DNA from: Dyadobacter sp. SG02
GTDB lineage: Bacteria > Bacteroidota > Bacteroidia > Cytophagales > Spirosomataceae
DNA: 64,000 nucleotides
Assembly (NCBI RefSeq): GCF_900109045.1
Contig: NZ_FNYL01000019.1
Coordinates: 1 to 64,000, forward strand
Direction: 5' to 3'
This document shows, in pieces, positions 7,786 to 16,571 of this stretch. Every line of letters begins with the position of its first letter. Within the stretch, counting starts at the first letter, position 1. The notes beneath the pieces were generated by a model. That model worked only from the letters and a program-made list of their open reading frames with translations. It was not told the origin of the DNA and did not search any database. The position numbers and the translations under genes were made by a program.

Positions 7786-9069
7786 TTATCTCGGTCCCCG
7801 GCCGCTGCGTTCGCTCGAACCGCCGCCACCGCCACGGTTTCCATTATCGGCACCGCCGCGGTTTCCGCCTCCATTGTCGCCGCCGCGATTACCGCGGTCG
7901 TTGCTGCGGGGCTCCGGTGCACTTCTCTCCTGGCGTTCCACGCGCGGTGCCGGTTCGAATGTCCGGTTGCTGCGTTCCTGTCTTTCAGGGCGTTCGACGT
8001 TCGGACGTTCTACGCGTTCGGGGCTGTTGCCAGGGTTGCCGAAGTCGCGGTTACGTTCAGGACCATTGCCCGGGTTACCAAAATCGCGGTTGCGTTCCGA
8101 GCGGTTCGGCGCTTCGTTGCGCTCATTGCGGCCCGGATTGGGCGCTTCATTCCGGTCGTTACGGCTATCAACAGGCGCCGATTCGCGGTTGCGGTCGTTG
8201 CGACTGTCGCGGCCATCGAATGGGCTACGCGAGCCACGTCTTGAATTATCACCGGGTTCGATGCGGTTGTCGTCGTTGCGATTGCTGCGGTCGATGCGCG
8301 GGTTGGCGTCGATCGTGCGGTTTCCACGGCCATGATCGCGGGTACCGTAGTCGTAGCGGCCATTTCCGCGATCCGCGATGATCACCCGTCCACGGCCTCT
8401 CGGGCTGGCGTCGATCGTACGTATGGGGACGCTCCTGCGGGTAATGCGCTCGATCTCGTCACGGCGCGGGCCGTACACATAGGTGCGGTTGTTACTGCGG
8501 TAATAGTTGTTGATGACGACGGTATTGTTGTAGTAATGCGATACGCGTCTTTGCGGAGCGCAGTACGAACGCCACCCGGGACTCAGTACATAGCGTTGCG
8601 GCACAAAAACCCACCAGAACGACGGAATGTTGATCGACACATTGATATTCACACCCGGCCCCAGCGGTGCCCAGCCGTAATAGCCGCCACCCGAGCGCCA
8701 GTTAACCCACGCAGGGCCCCATTCGTAGTCGGGTACCCAAAACCAACCGTAATAATCGTCGTACGACCAGCGGCCGTAGTGGAACGGTGCCCAGCCCCAG
8801 TCATATTCCGAAACCCAGGTATTACCATATTCTGTTTGTTCCCAGTAACCCGCGGTGGAGTAAGGCTGGAAACCGCGGGGCACGTCGGGGATCCAGACGG
8901 AGCCATAATGCGGATTGCGAACCCAGCGGCCGTAGGGGGAAAGCTCGTCGTAGAAAGTTTCAAAAGAAATCCTGAAACCGGGCTGTGCTTCGGTTTTGTT
9001 AGAAACCGAAACGCCGACGAACATCAAAATGAACAGGCCGATTATCCTTAATGTACGCATGGTGTCCAT
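7786..9069 (-). CDS. Secreted Trp/Tyr-rich DUF6600-type protein with Arg/Asn/Gly-rich tail
   Basis: An N-terminal signal peptide is followed (about residues 35-160) by repeats of a W/Y/G-rich motif such as YGRWVRNPHYGSVWIPDV and GWAPFHYGRW, typical of DUF6600-type envelope proteins. From about residue 200 the sequence becomes low-complexity and hydrophilic: repeated RNDRN, RNEAPN, RNRDFGNPGN and PERVERPN units, ending in a glycine/asparagine-rich stretch. The tail is very basic, which suggests contact with polyanions such as nucleic acid, LPS or exopolysaccharide (inference). Function is unknown. An alternative start is the ATG at 9060. Confidence 0.75.
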   Translation of the reverse strand: MDTMRTLRIIGLFILMFVGVSVSNKTEAQPGFRISFETFYDELSPYGRWVRNPHYGSVWIPDVPRGFQPYSTAGYWEQTEYGNTWVSEYDWGWAPFHYGRWSYDDYYGWFWVPDYEWGPAWVNWRSGGGYYGWAPLGPGVNINVSINIPSFWWVFVPQRYVLSPGWRSYCAPQRRVSHYYNNTVVINNYYRSNNRTYVYGPRRDEIERITRRSVPIRTIDASPRGRGRVIIADRGNGRYDYGTRDHGRGNRTIDANPRIDRSNRNDDNRIEPGDNSRRGSRSPFDGRDSRNDRNRESAPVDSRNDRNEAPNPGRNERNEAPNRSERNRDFGNPGNGPERNRDFGNPGNSPERVERPNVERPERQERSNRTFEPAPRVERQERSAPEPRSNDRGNRGGDNGGGNRGGADNGNRGGGGGSSERSGRGPR

Positions 9070-9158
9070 TGCTTTATTCTTTTAATTGTTTTCCTGTTGT
9101 TTAAAAATCGATTCTTGGACGTTACTTTTAGATCCTGGTTTAATGGCCCCGCCGGACA

Positions 9159-9172
9159 TTAACACGTGTTAA
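9159..9172. promoter_or_regulatory. 14-bp perfect palindrome upstream of arfB
   Basis: TTAACACGTGTTAA is a perfect palindrome centred 24 bp before the ATG of the release-factor-like gene, in the divergent spacer with the DUF6600-type gene. It has the size and symmetry of a dimeric repressor site. No regulator is identified. Confidence 0.4.
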
Positions 9173-9189
9173 CAAAACTTAAAATACAA

Positions 9190-9597
9190 ATGATCGATCC
9201 TGAAATCCTGCACACCGAACTGGTCTTCCAGACAGCCAGGAGCGGTGGTAAGGGGGGGCAAAATGTGAATAAGGTAGAAACAAAGGTAGAACTGCGTTTT
9301 GACATCCCGAATTCGCAATTCCTGACCGGCGAGGACAAGCAAAGGCTGACCGAAAAATTATCCAACCGATTAACGAACGGTAAAGTGCTCGTATTATACC
9401 ACCAGACCGAGCGCTCGCAGCTGGCCAATAAGGAAAAGGTCGTCGAGAAGTTCGACCGCCTCGTCCGCCAGGCACTTACGGTTGAGAAAGACCGCAAAGC
9501 TACCAGACCCACACTGGCTTCCAAACTCGAAAGATTAAAAGTCAAACAGCGCAACGCCGCCATTAAATCGCTGCGCCGCAAGCCTTTTGACGAATAA
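9190..9597 (+). CDS. arfB: Peptide chain release factor-like ribosome rescue hydrolase (ArfB/YaeJ)
   Basis: A 135-residue single-domain class I release factor homologue. It has the GGQ catalytic loop (GGKGGQNVNK) near residue 20 and a basic C-terminal tail (KVKQRNAAIKSLRRKPF). Family knowledge: ArfB-type proteins insert the tail into the empty mRNA channel of stalled ribosomes and hydrolyse peptidyl-tRNA. The absence of codon-recognition domains and the short length separate it from PrfA and PrfB. The ATG at 9190 matches the family N-terminus; an in-frame GTG at 9166 lies within the upstream palindrome. The MFS gene follows 14 bp downstream. Confidence 0.88.
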   Translation: MIDPEILHTELVFQTARSGGKGGQNVNKVETKVELRFDIPNSQFLTGEDKQRLTEKLSNRLTNGKVLVLYHQTERSQLANKEKVVEKFDRLVRQALTVEKDRKATRPTLASKLERLKVKQRNAAIKSLRRKPFDE

Positions 9598-9611
9598 ACG
9601 AAAACACCTTT

Positions 9612-10853
9612 ATGACCGCCGTCACTCCTGTTCAGCCTAAACTCAGCGCCGTTTTTACACTGCCCGTTATCGTAGCCTCACTCGGCTATTTCGTGGATGT
9701 TTACGATCTGCTGCTTTTCAATATCGTGCGCGTCCCGAGCCTGAAAGACCTCGGACTTTCGGAGGAAGAAATCTCGCAGATCGGCGCCAACATTTACAAT
9801 TGGCAGCAGGCAGGATTGCTGATCGGTGGTTTTTTATGGGGGATATTGGGGGACAAACTCGGCCGCCGATCCGTGCTATTCGGCTCGATATTGACCTATT
9901 CGCTCGCAAATATCGCCTGTGGTTTTACGCAAAATGTGGAAATCTATTCGATACTGAGGTTTATCGCGGGGTTTGGTCTCGCAGGAGAATTGGGCGCCGG
10001 CATTACCTTGATCGCCGAAATCTTGCCAAAAGAACTACGCGGCTACGGTGCCTCGGTAGTGGCCAGCGTAGGCCTCGCCGGGGCCATTGCCGCGTTCTTC
10101 GCCGTCAAACTGACGGATTGGCGCATGGCCTATTTCATCGGCGGCGGAATGGGCCTGATATTGTTGATCCTGCGCGTGAATGTGCTGGAATCCATTGTTT
10201 TTAATAAAAGCCTCGAAAAACGGGGCTCCAAACCTGTACCCTGGTGGACGATCTTTACCAGTTGGTCGAGGTTTGTGCGCTACGTGCGCTGCATGGGCAT
10301 CGGCTTACCAACTTACATGGTGATCGGTATTTACTCGACATTCGGTAACGAGTTCGCGAAGGCATTGGGCATTACGGAGGAAATTCAGGCGGGTACGTGC
10401 GTGCTATACACGTATATAGGCGTGGTCACCGGCGACTTTTTCAGCGGGATACTGAGCCAATGGCTGCATTCGCGGAGGAAAGCGATATTGGTAATGATGC
10501 TGATGACGCTGGCCGGTGTGGCCTGGCTGCTTTCGGGTGGTATCCATACCGCGACCACCCTTTACATTTGTTACGTATGGCTCGGCTTCTCGATCGGCTA
10601 CATTGCGATGTTCCTCACCACCACGGCCGAGCAATTCGGTACCAACCTCCGCGCGACGGTCACTACTTCGGTGGCCAACAATGTGCGGGCGACCGTGTTA
10701 CTTACCCTGCCATTGTTCCAGTTTTTGAAAAAGGACTCGGGCGTGTTGCATTCCGGCGCAATCGTAGGCGCAATATGCTTTTCGCTTGCATTGCTTTCGC
10801 TCTGGCGAATGGAAGAAACCTATGGTAAAGAGCTGGATTACGAAGAAGCGTAA
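9612..10853 (+). CDS. MFS transporter, metabolite:H+ symporter-like
   Basis: The 413-residue protein has about 12 hydrophobic segments. It carries the family loop motif GDKLGRRSVLFGS after TM2 and a second signature RFIAGFGLAGELGAG after TM4, as in sugar and organic-acid symporters of the major facilitator superfamily. The substrate cannot be assigned. It lies 14 bp after arfB, so the two may be co-transcribed, and its stop is 4 bp from the convergent DUF6984-like gene. Confidence 0.82.
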   Translation: MTAVTPVQPKLSAVFTLPVIVASLGYFVDVYDLLLFNIVRVPSLKDLGLSEEEISQIGANIYNWQQAGLLIGGFLWGILGDKLGRRSVLFGSILTYSLANIACGFTQNVEIYSILRFIAGFGLAGELGAGITLIAEILPKELRGYGASVVASVGLAGAIAAFFAVKLTDWRMAYFIGGGMGLILLILRVNVLESIVFNKSLEKRGSKPVPWWTIFTSWSRFVRYVRCMGIGLPTYMVIGIYSTFGNEFAKALGITEEIQAGTCVLYTYIGVVTGDFFSGILSQWLHSRRKAILVMMLMTLAGVAWLLSGGIHTATTLYICYVWLGFSIGYIAMFLTTTAEQFGTNLRATVTTSVANNVRATVLLTLPLFQFLKKDSGVLHSGAIVGAICFSLALLSLWRMEETYGKELDYEEA

Positions 10854-10857
10854 CGAC

Positions 10858-11202
10858 TCATTCTTCTGGCGTTTTGCCGAATATCAGTCTGTCGGGAGTA
10901 GGGTAATCGAGCAATTTGGTAAAATCCACTTTCCAGAAATCCAGGTCGAGCAAATGGCCGTTGCTGTCCTGTGTTAAGGTGATTACGACCGGCGTATCGT
11001 CGATATCCACGTACTCGGCCTGGATGAGATCGCCCGCGTAGCCATTCACATCGCCGCCGAGGCTGATACTGCCCATTTTTCCACCTTCGTACTCGTCAAC
11101 CATTTCGGATACCGGGAAATCGATCGGGTCGAGGTTCAGCTTTTCGAGGAGGAAATGAATAAGGTCGAGTTCTTCGCCACGGATCGGTCTGATATTGCTC
11201 AT
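10858..11202 (-). CDS. Small acidic DUF6984-like protein
   Basis: A 114-residue soluble acidic protein beginning MSNIRPIRGEELDLIHFLLE and containing DIDDTPVVITLTQDSNGHL and LDFWKVDFTKLL. The pattern resembles the uncharacterised DUF6984 family (assignment from memory). There is no signal peptide or membrane segment. It is transcribed 30 bp after the integral membrane protein on the same strand and may form an operon with it. Function unknown. Confidence 0.6.
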   Translation of the reverse strand: MSNIRPIRGEELDLIHFLLEKLNLDPIDFPVSEMVDEYEGGKMGSISLGGDVNGYAGDLIQAEYVDIDDTPVVITLTQDSNGHLLDLDFWKVDFTKLLDYPTPDRLIFGKTPEE

Positions 11203-11232
11203 GATAATGTTTTTGTACTAAGAATAAATGGA

Positions 11233-12264
11233 TTATCCTGTGGTTTTGCCGCGCCATTGCTCGGCTTTTTTGGCCACAAACCAGAAGGATAACGCCAGCA
11301 GCGCAAAGAAAATCCCCGCATTGGTACGATCCCAGAAACATTCGAAATAGCGGGTATAAATATTCAAAAGGAAGAAAACCAGGCAAAGGTCGCGCAATGT
11401 TTCCTGCTTGTATTGAAATGCATAATAAAGCATTCCGGCGAGAACCAGCGTAAAACTGAGTGCCCAGAACCAGAAATGGCTTTGTTTAAGCGCCTTCCAG
11501 CCTTCGTAATCGGCATAGTTTCCAAAAATCGAAAGCGTCCAGCCAGCGATTAAAAAGAGGAGCAGTCCAACCGTATAAGTAACTTCTTTCAGGAATGCGG
11601 TCGGCTGGATTTTGCCGATGACAAACGACGATGCCCAGATTACCAGGCCAAAAACCGTCATACGAAGCGGATAATTCATGCCCATAAAACGATAGCTGCC
11701 TTCCGACCAGTAATGCGTCTGCGCGCCCCACCAGCCGGCCAGCGCGACGATCGCCGCCACCCAAAGCAAAGTCGAACGAAGGAAAATGGCAATGCCGGCG
11801 TAAGCCAGCGCCGCAAAAAGTAGGGGCAAAGCATAATTCCCCGGCCCATCCAGCAAGCCGCGCGTCCAGTAAGTGATTGCTATTGCGACGGTCAGTATGA
11901 TGGCGATGTTATAGACCTCATTGCTGATTTTAGCGCGCGAGGTTTTATTGATACGCCGCTTGGCGAGGTACACAAAAAGTCCGGCTACGGAAGTGAACAG
12001 GATCCCGACAATATTTTCCGAAAAGCCCCAACGCTTGCGCAGCAACTCGATCCATTTTTCATCCAGCACCAATGCTCCGAACGCCAGCAACCCACAGGAT
12101 ACCGCGGAAATCAATGCATAAATAGCGATTGCATCCACATTTGCATTCCGGACGCTGTAACTGCCACGTAGTTCCGTCGCCAGTTCCTTCGATATGCGAG
12201 CCTCGTCTTCCCAGGACTGTATTGCCCGGTTCACGACCTCAGCCTCTTTTTTGTCGAGTTCCAT
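11233..12264 (-). CDS. Multi-pass membrane protein, DUF2157/DUF4401-like
   Basis: The 343-residue protein has a cytoplasmic N-terminal region of about 45 residues (MELDKKEAEVVNRAIQSWED) followed by about ten hydrophobic segments, each with short loops. This layout resembles the DUF2157/DUF4401 families of uncharacterised inner-membrane proteins. No catalytic or transport motif is visible. The DUF6984-like gene follows 30 bp downstream, and the DUF5615 toxin gene ends 44 bp upstream. Confidence 0.6.
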   Translation of the reverse strand: MELDKKEAEVVNRAIQSWEDEARISKELATELRGSYSVRNANVDAIAIYALISAVSCGLLAFGALVLDEKWIELLRKRWGFSENIVGILFTSVAGLFVYLAKRRINKTSRAKISNEVYNIAIILTVAIAITYWTRGLLDGPGNYALPLLFAALAYAGIAIFLRSTLLWVAAIVALAGWWGAQTHYWSEGSYRFMGMNYPLRMTVFGLVIWASSFVIGKIQPTAFLKEVTYTVGLLLFLIAGWTLSIFGNYADYEGWKALKQSHFWFWALSFTLVLAGMLYYAFQYKQETLRDLCLVFFLLNIYTRYFECFWDRTNAGIFFALLALSFWFVAKKAEQWRGKTTG

Positions 12265-12307
12265 TCAAATTTTTTGGTGTTGATGAATTAAAATCGTGCC
12301 GGGAACG

Positions 12308-12652
12308 CTAGTTGAATGCTTCAATTTTGTCGTTGAAAACAACTACGAGTTTATAGCTGCGGCTAAGCTCTGTAACCTCATCCCATACCTGTGAAATGAG
12401 TGCATGAAATGCTTTCATTGAAATGTTTCCGATGCGGAAATGAATGACGCGGGGAGGTGGAGATGAGACCAGGATTCTGGTAGCGAAATCTGAATCTTTC
12501 GTAACTACCGTTAGCTGTGACGTTTTCGCATAAGACCATATATCGGAGTCTTTCGCCGTACGCCCGATGTCCAACTGGTGAATGAATTTGGCGGTATTCC
12601 AAACCGAAAAGTAGTATGGTAAATTAACGTCGATCAGATATTCAGGCGACAT
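12308..12652 (-). CDS. DUF5615 PIN-like toxin of a DUF433/DUF5615 module (copy 1)
   Basis: A 114-residue protein of the DUF5615 PIN-like group. Conserved acidic segments are YLIDVNLPYY near the N-terminus and VVTKDSDFATRI near residue 50, followed by PPPRVIHFRIGN. Family knowledge: these proteins are predicted ribonuclease toxins of type II toxin-antitoxin systems, and activity is established for few of them. Its first codons overlap the end of the DUF433 gene by 11 bp, giving the usual antitoxin-first order. A homologous module lies at 24482-25061. Confidence 0.8.
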   Translation of the reverse strand: MSPEYLIDVNLPYYFSVWNTAKFIHQLDIGRTAKDSDIWSYAKTSQLTVVTKDSDFATRILVSSPPPRVIHFRIGNISMKAFHALISQVWDEVTELSRSYKLVVVFNDKIEAFN

Positions 12653-12887
12653 GCTTTATATCTTTGATAAAATAGTTCCTGTTCATCATCTCGATCGCAA
12701 ATTCATAACAAGCGTCAATGTCTTCGTTTTCGAGCGCAGGATATTGGTACAATAGTTCCTCCCGCGTAGTCCCGGCAAAAAGAAATTCCAGCACCGTTTG
12801 CACTGTGATCCGCATTCCCCTGATTATAGGACGGCCATTGCAAATATCAGGATCAATGGCAATTCGCTCGGTCAGATAAGCTGTCAT
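12642..12887 (-). CDS. DUF433 antitoxin-like protein (copy 1)
   Basis: An 81-residue DUF433 protein with the hallmark segments IAIDPDICNGRPIIRGMRIT, VQTVLEFLFAG, LLYQYPALENEDIDACYEFA. Family knowledge: DUF433 proteins carry a helix-turn-helix-like fold and pair with DUF5615 PIN-like proteins as presumed antitoxins and autorepressors. The stop overlaps the toxin start by 11 bp, which suggests translational coupling. Confidence 0.8.
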   Translation of the reverse strand: MTAYLTERIAIDPDICNGRPIIRGMRITVQTVLEFLFAGTTREELLYQYPALENEDIDACYEFAIEMMNRNYFIKDIKHVA

Positions 12888-12961
12888 GATTTAACTTTTT
12901 TCAAATATACCCAAATCATAGAGATAACAAACAGCGGCAAAAATTTGTCTATTAACATAAA

Positions 12962-12994
12962 AATAAACCCCGGGATCCTAAAATCCCGGGGTTT
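12962..12994 (-). terminator. Terminator after the cytochrome/HEAT lipoprotein gene
   Basis: A perfect 12-bp inverted repeat, AAACCCCGGGAT (12965-12976) and its complement (12983-12994), has a 6-nt loop. The minus-strand transcript continues into TTTATTTTTA. It lies about 20 bp past the stop of the 1143-residue lipoprotein gene. Confidence 0.88.
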
Positions 12995-13015
12995 GTGCTT
13001 TAAGGTACTTTTCGG

Positions 13016-16000
13016 TTACTTCTTCAAACCCGAGAGGAATTCCACCACATCCCGTATTTCGCGTTTAGACATGATATTGCCCATAGGCGGCATGCTGGAT
13101 GGTACGTTTTCGCGTTTCGCAATGCGTGAAGTCGCGATTTTCAATGGCTCGGCTTCCGAGGTTTTCAGGATCAGTTCGTGCTCGTTTTCCTGGGCCAGGA
13201 TACCGGCTGCGGAGGTTCCGTCTTTCAATGTCAGCATTACCATGCCGAAACCAGGAGAAAGGCGCGCGCTCGGTTCAACGAGTGCCTGGAGAATTTGTTC
13301 GCGCGCGAGGACATTACCAATGTTCGAAAGGTTAGGACCTACTTCTCCGCCCTGACCGCCGATCGAGTGGCAACGCACGCATTCGGCAGCCGAGCTGGTC
13401 ATAAAGTAGCGACGGCCCGCCTGCGCGTTCCCGCCGAACAATGCATCCTGGTAGTCGGCCGCAGTGTTGCCTTGCTTGCGCAGCGGCGCTATTTTGGCGA
13501 TCAACGTGCTCGATTTGGTGGAGTCGACCGCTTCGCCCAGGTCGAGAAGCAGGTTTTGCGGCAGCTTGTTATCCGCCATTTTGCCGATCAACCCGTTGAA
13601 AATAGGCTCCGTTTTGGCTACCGGCAGGCTTCCCAGTACTTTCAGGATTTGCTGTTGCTCGCGCACGCTGCCTTTCTCGAAAATGGTATTCGAAATGTCC
13701 GCCAATGCTTCTTTAGACATATTCACACTTCCTACCATGCCCAAAGCTGCGGTACGAACGTCGGCGTCGGAATCGCTCATGCCTTTTTTCATGACGGTTT
13801 CCATATCCGTATATTTCAGATCGTTCAGCGCTACGAGCATTGCCGCGCGTACTTTCGGATCATTGCTGTCGTTCAGGATTTTCGCCAATGTTGCGTTGTT
13901 ATCGCTCACATTCAGGTTCGTCAGCATTTGCGCCGTAGCGATCAGGATCGCCGGCTCATTTTCCTGCAAAAGATCGGCCACCATAGGCTTGATCTTCGCT
14001 TTTACGGCAGCAGGATCACGCTCCATCGGGCCGTGGTAGCGTCCGTCCACACGGTCGGTTACGGATGGGCTAGCCCAGGTTCCCAACGTTGCCAATGCTT
14101 CGGCACGCATTGCTTTGTCTACATCCTTCCGTTTCGCGAATGCAATCAGGTCGTTCAGTTGCGTATCGCCGCCCACACGCAGGGCTGCGTTGATGGCGCG
14201 GCGCAACAATGGCTCGGAAGTGAATCCTTTCTCGTTCAGCACCGCCGCCAATGCAGGCAATGCGGCAGGAATGGAAAGATCGTCGTTGATACCGCGGGCG
14301 GCTTCTGTTACGATGTATTCGTCCTTGTCTTTCAGGAATGCGCTGATCTGCTCGTTTTTCATGCGGCGAAGCACCAGTACTCCGGCAATGCGAAGCGATT
14401 TTTCAGGGCTGCTTGCCAGTGCGGCGATCGGTGCGGCTTCGCCTATGCGCGAGAGCGCCAGCACGCCCGCGTGGCGGATGTATACGTCCTGATCGTTATT
14501 CGCTTTGACCATATCGATCAATGGCTGCACGGCATTTTTGTCTTTCACCCGGCCAAGTGCCTGCGCCGCGAAGAATTGCACGCGCGGGTTTTTGCTTTGC
14601 AACATCGGGATCAGCATCGGTGCGGCTTCTGCGATTTTGGCATCACCCAGCACTTTCGCAGCCTGTACCGTAATTTCTTCGTCGGAATCCTTCAACAAGG
14701 TCATTAATACATTGGCATACGACTTATCCTGACGTGCCAGTTGCCCCATTCCCCAAATCCCGTGAATGCGGCCGAACTGGTTGCCTTTTTGTTCAATGGC
14801 TTTGTTCAACACCGCAGCGCCTTTCGCACCTCTTGAAGCAAGTTCAAACTGTGCCTTCTGGCGAATGCGCATGTCTTCATAGGAAAGCAGCGGCAGCAAT
14901 GCGTCGTCGGATTGTTTGGTATAATCCAGTTGCATTAACCGTTTCGTTTCTGTACGGATCGCTTTCAGGTCGTTTTTCTCGTCGGTAACGTCGAGTTTCC
15001 ACACGCGGCCATAGTTTTTGGTATCCCAACCATTGATCCAGTCGGCCACGTACAATGCACCATCCGGACCGAAACGTATGCCGGTCGGCAGGATACCTGT
15101 CAGAATGTTTTTCTCACCATCCAGCACGAATGAAGCGCCCTTAGGTTTCAAACCAAACGACCAGATCGGCGAACGCGCAGGGTTGCCCACGAATTCAACC
15201 AGGAAGAACTTGTTTTTCCAGTCCTTACCCAATGCCGTTCCCGGGTTGTATTGCATACCGGTAGGGCCATTGTGGAAGTTTTGAATAGGAGGGATGATAT
15301 ATGCCGCCTGACCGTCCCAGCGTGGTTTGAAGAGCTTTTCGTCCATCCATACCTTGTAGCTGTTGTTTTTCGGGTCGGTGTACTTGCCATATTGCCAGTT
15401 GGAGCGCCAGCCTGCGTCGGAGCCTTCCACTACGTGCACCAGACGCTCGCTTTCACCCGGGTGGTCACCGTCGTTATCGGAGCTGATGAGGTTGCCGTAT
15501 TCGTCGAACACGAATTCGTGCGTGTTACGCAACCCGTGCGCGAAGATTTCGAAATCGCTGCCGTCCGGGTTGGAGCGTGCGATGATACCCGAGTTGGGGT
15601 GCTCATGTTTCACGCCTTCCGCAGTGGTAATATTGGCACCAATGTCGCCGATATTCCAGTAAATCTTCCCATCCGGCCCTTCGATCGGGTTCGACATCCC
15701 GTGCCCGCTGAAACCGATATGCACGCCGTAACCATGGCTGATCGATGTTTTTTCGTCTAGCACGCCGTCTCCGTTGGTATCTCTCAAACGCCACACATCC
15801 GGAGCGATGGCTACGAAAACGTCCTTCGCACGCACGAGCAAGCCGCCCGCCACATCGGAAACTTCGTCGAAGAAATCGTCGAGGATACGCATCGATACGT
15901 CGGCGATGCCGTCGTTGTCGGTGTCTTCAATGCGCCAAACCTCGTCTTTTTCCACGGCGAGGTCTTTCCAGTCGTGCGATCCGTCGCCGTTGAGGTCTTT

Positions 16001-16447
16001 CAGCCAGTTGTTTTCTTTACTTTTTTCAGGGGCGAAAGTCTTGTGTAAAAACTTGCGGCGATCTTCCACCGTCTGCAATGCTATGGATTCAGTGATCCAG
16101 TTGCGGTGGCCCCGAATGTCGAATTCGGAGTTTTTCTGGCGATTGGTACGGTTGAGGTACACCCTTCCCGCATCGTCCATCGCAATCGCTACCGGGTCCG
16201 GTGCGAGGGAATCGGATGCCCAGAGGTCGAGCTTCAACCCGTCGGCCAGTTTCACCACCGTCTTTTCACGGATTTCTTTGGCTCTCGCCTTGCCCGTCGC
16301 GGCGTCTTCTTTGACGACCACTTTGGTACTGTTCGTTTTCACGACCGGTCCCGAAGACATCGGGGCCATTTTCATACACGACACTACCGCCACCGCGGTA
16401 GCCGCCATCAGGGTTAGAGGTGTTCTGAGATGTTTTTTGGAGATCAT
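13016..16447 (-). CDS. PVC-type haem-binding lipoprotein: beta-propeller dehydrogenase-like, HEAT repeats, cytochrome c
   Basis: The 1143-residue protein has a lipoprotein signal (VVSC, Cys24). Next is a beta-propeller region (about 60-490) of the membrane-bound dehydrogenase / glucose-sorbosone type, with DxNxDG motifs such as DLNGDGSHDW, DTDNDGIADV and DTNGDGVLDE. HEAT-like repeats follow (about 520-980). A C-terminal cytochrome c domain has CVRCH at about 1023 and a likely Met ligand in SSMPPMG. Family knowledge: such proteins occur in Planctomycetes and Bacteroidota as envelope proteins presumed to oxidise sugars or related compounds. The substrate is unknown. It appears monocistronic, with its own terminator. 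Confidence 0.85.
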   Translation of the reverse strand: MISKKHLRTPLTLMAATAVAVVSCMKMAPMSSGPVVKTNSTKVVVKEDAATGKARAKEIREKTVVKLADGLKLDLWASDSLAPDPVAIAMDDAGRVYLNRTNRQKNSEFDIRGHRNWITESIALQTVEDRRKFLHKTFAPEKSKENNWLKDLNGDGSHDWKDLAVEKDEVWRIEDTDNDGIADVSMRILDDFFDEVSDVAGGLLVRAKDVFVAIAPDVWRLRDTNGDGVLDEKTSISHGYGVHIGFSGHGMSNPIEGPDGKIYWNIGDIGANITTAEGVKHEHPNSGIIARSNPDGSDFEIFAHGLRNTHEFVFDEYGNLISSDNDGDHPGESERLVHVVEGSDAGWRSNWQYGKYTDPKNNSYKVWMDEKLFKPRWDGQAAYIIPPIQNFHNGPTGMQYNPGTALGKDWKNKFFLVEFVGNPARSPIWSFGLKPKGASFVLDGEKNILTGILPTGIRFGPDGALYVADWINGWDTKNYGRVWKLDVTDEKNDLKAIRTETKRLMQLDYTKQSDDALLPLLSYEDMRIRQKAQFELASRGAKGAAVLNKAIEQKGNQFGRIHGIWGMGQLARQDKSYANVLMTLLKDSDEEITVQAAKVLGDAKIAEAAPMLIPMLQSKNPRVQFFAAQALGRVKDKNAVQPLIDMVKANNDQDVYIRHAGVLALSRIGEAAPIAALASSPEKSLRIAGVLVLRRMKNEQISAFLKDKDEYIVTEAARGINDDLSIPAALPALAAVLNEKGFTSEPLLRRAINAALRVGGDTQLNDLIAFAKRKDVDKAMRAEALATLGTWASPSVTDRVDGRYHGPMERDPAAVKAKIKPMVADLLQENEPAILIATAQMLTNLNVSDNNATLAKILNDSNDPKVRAAMLVALNDLKYTDMETVMKKGMSDSDADVRTAALGMVGSVNMSKEALADISNTIFEKGSVREQQQILKVLGSLPVAKTEPIFNGLIGKMADNKLPQNLLLDLGEAVDSTKSSTLIAKIAPLRKQGNTAADYQDALFGGNAQAGRRYFMTSSAAECVRCHSIGGQGGEVGPNLSNIGNVLAREQILQALVEPSARLSPGFGMVMLTLKDGTSAAGILAQENEHELILKTSEAEPLKIATSRIAKRENVPSSMPPMGNIMSKREIRDVVEFLSGLKK

Positions 16448-16571
16448 TGAGGACGTTGCTTAATGCAGATTATTCAGGTTCAGTCATGAACCAGGTACAA
16501 AGGAATTAAAAATAGCGGTAAAATCTGCTTTTACCTTCTGTAAAGAATGCAGATATAACTTGGAAAGATGA

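Noticed and set aside
7770..8381. 203-codon plus-strand frame opposite the DUF6600-type gene
   Set aside because: It is the antisense of the basic low-complexity tail, rich in Arg, Cys and Gly by composition only, without domains.
13178..14707. 509-codon plus-strand frame
   Set aside because: It lies antisense to the HEAT part of the 1143-residue lipoprotein gene, a typical shadow frame with an unnatural His/Cys/Arg composition.
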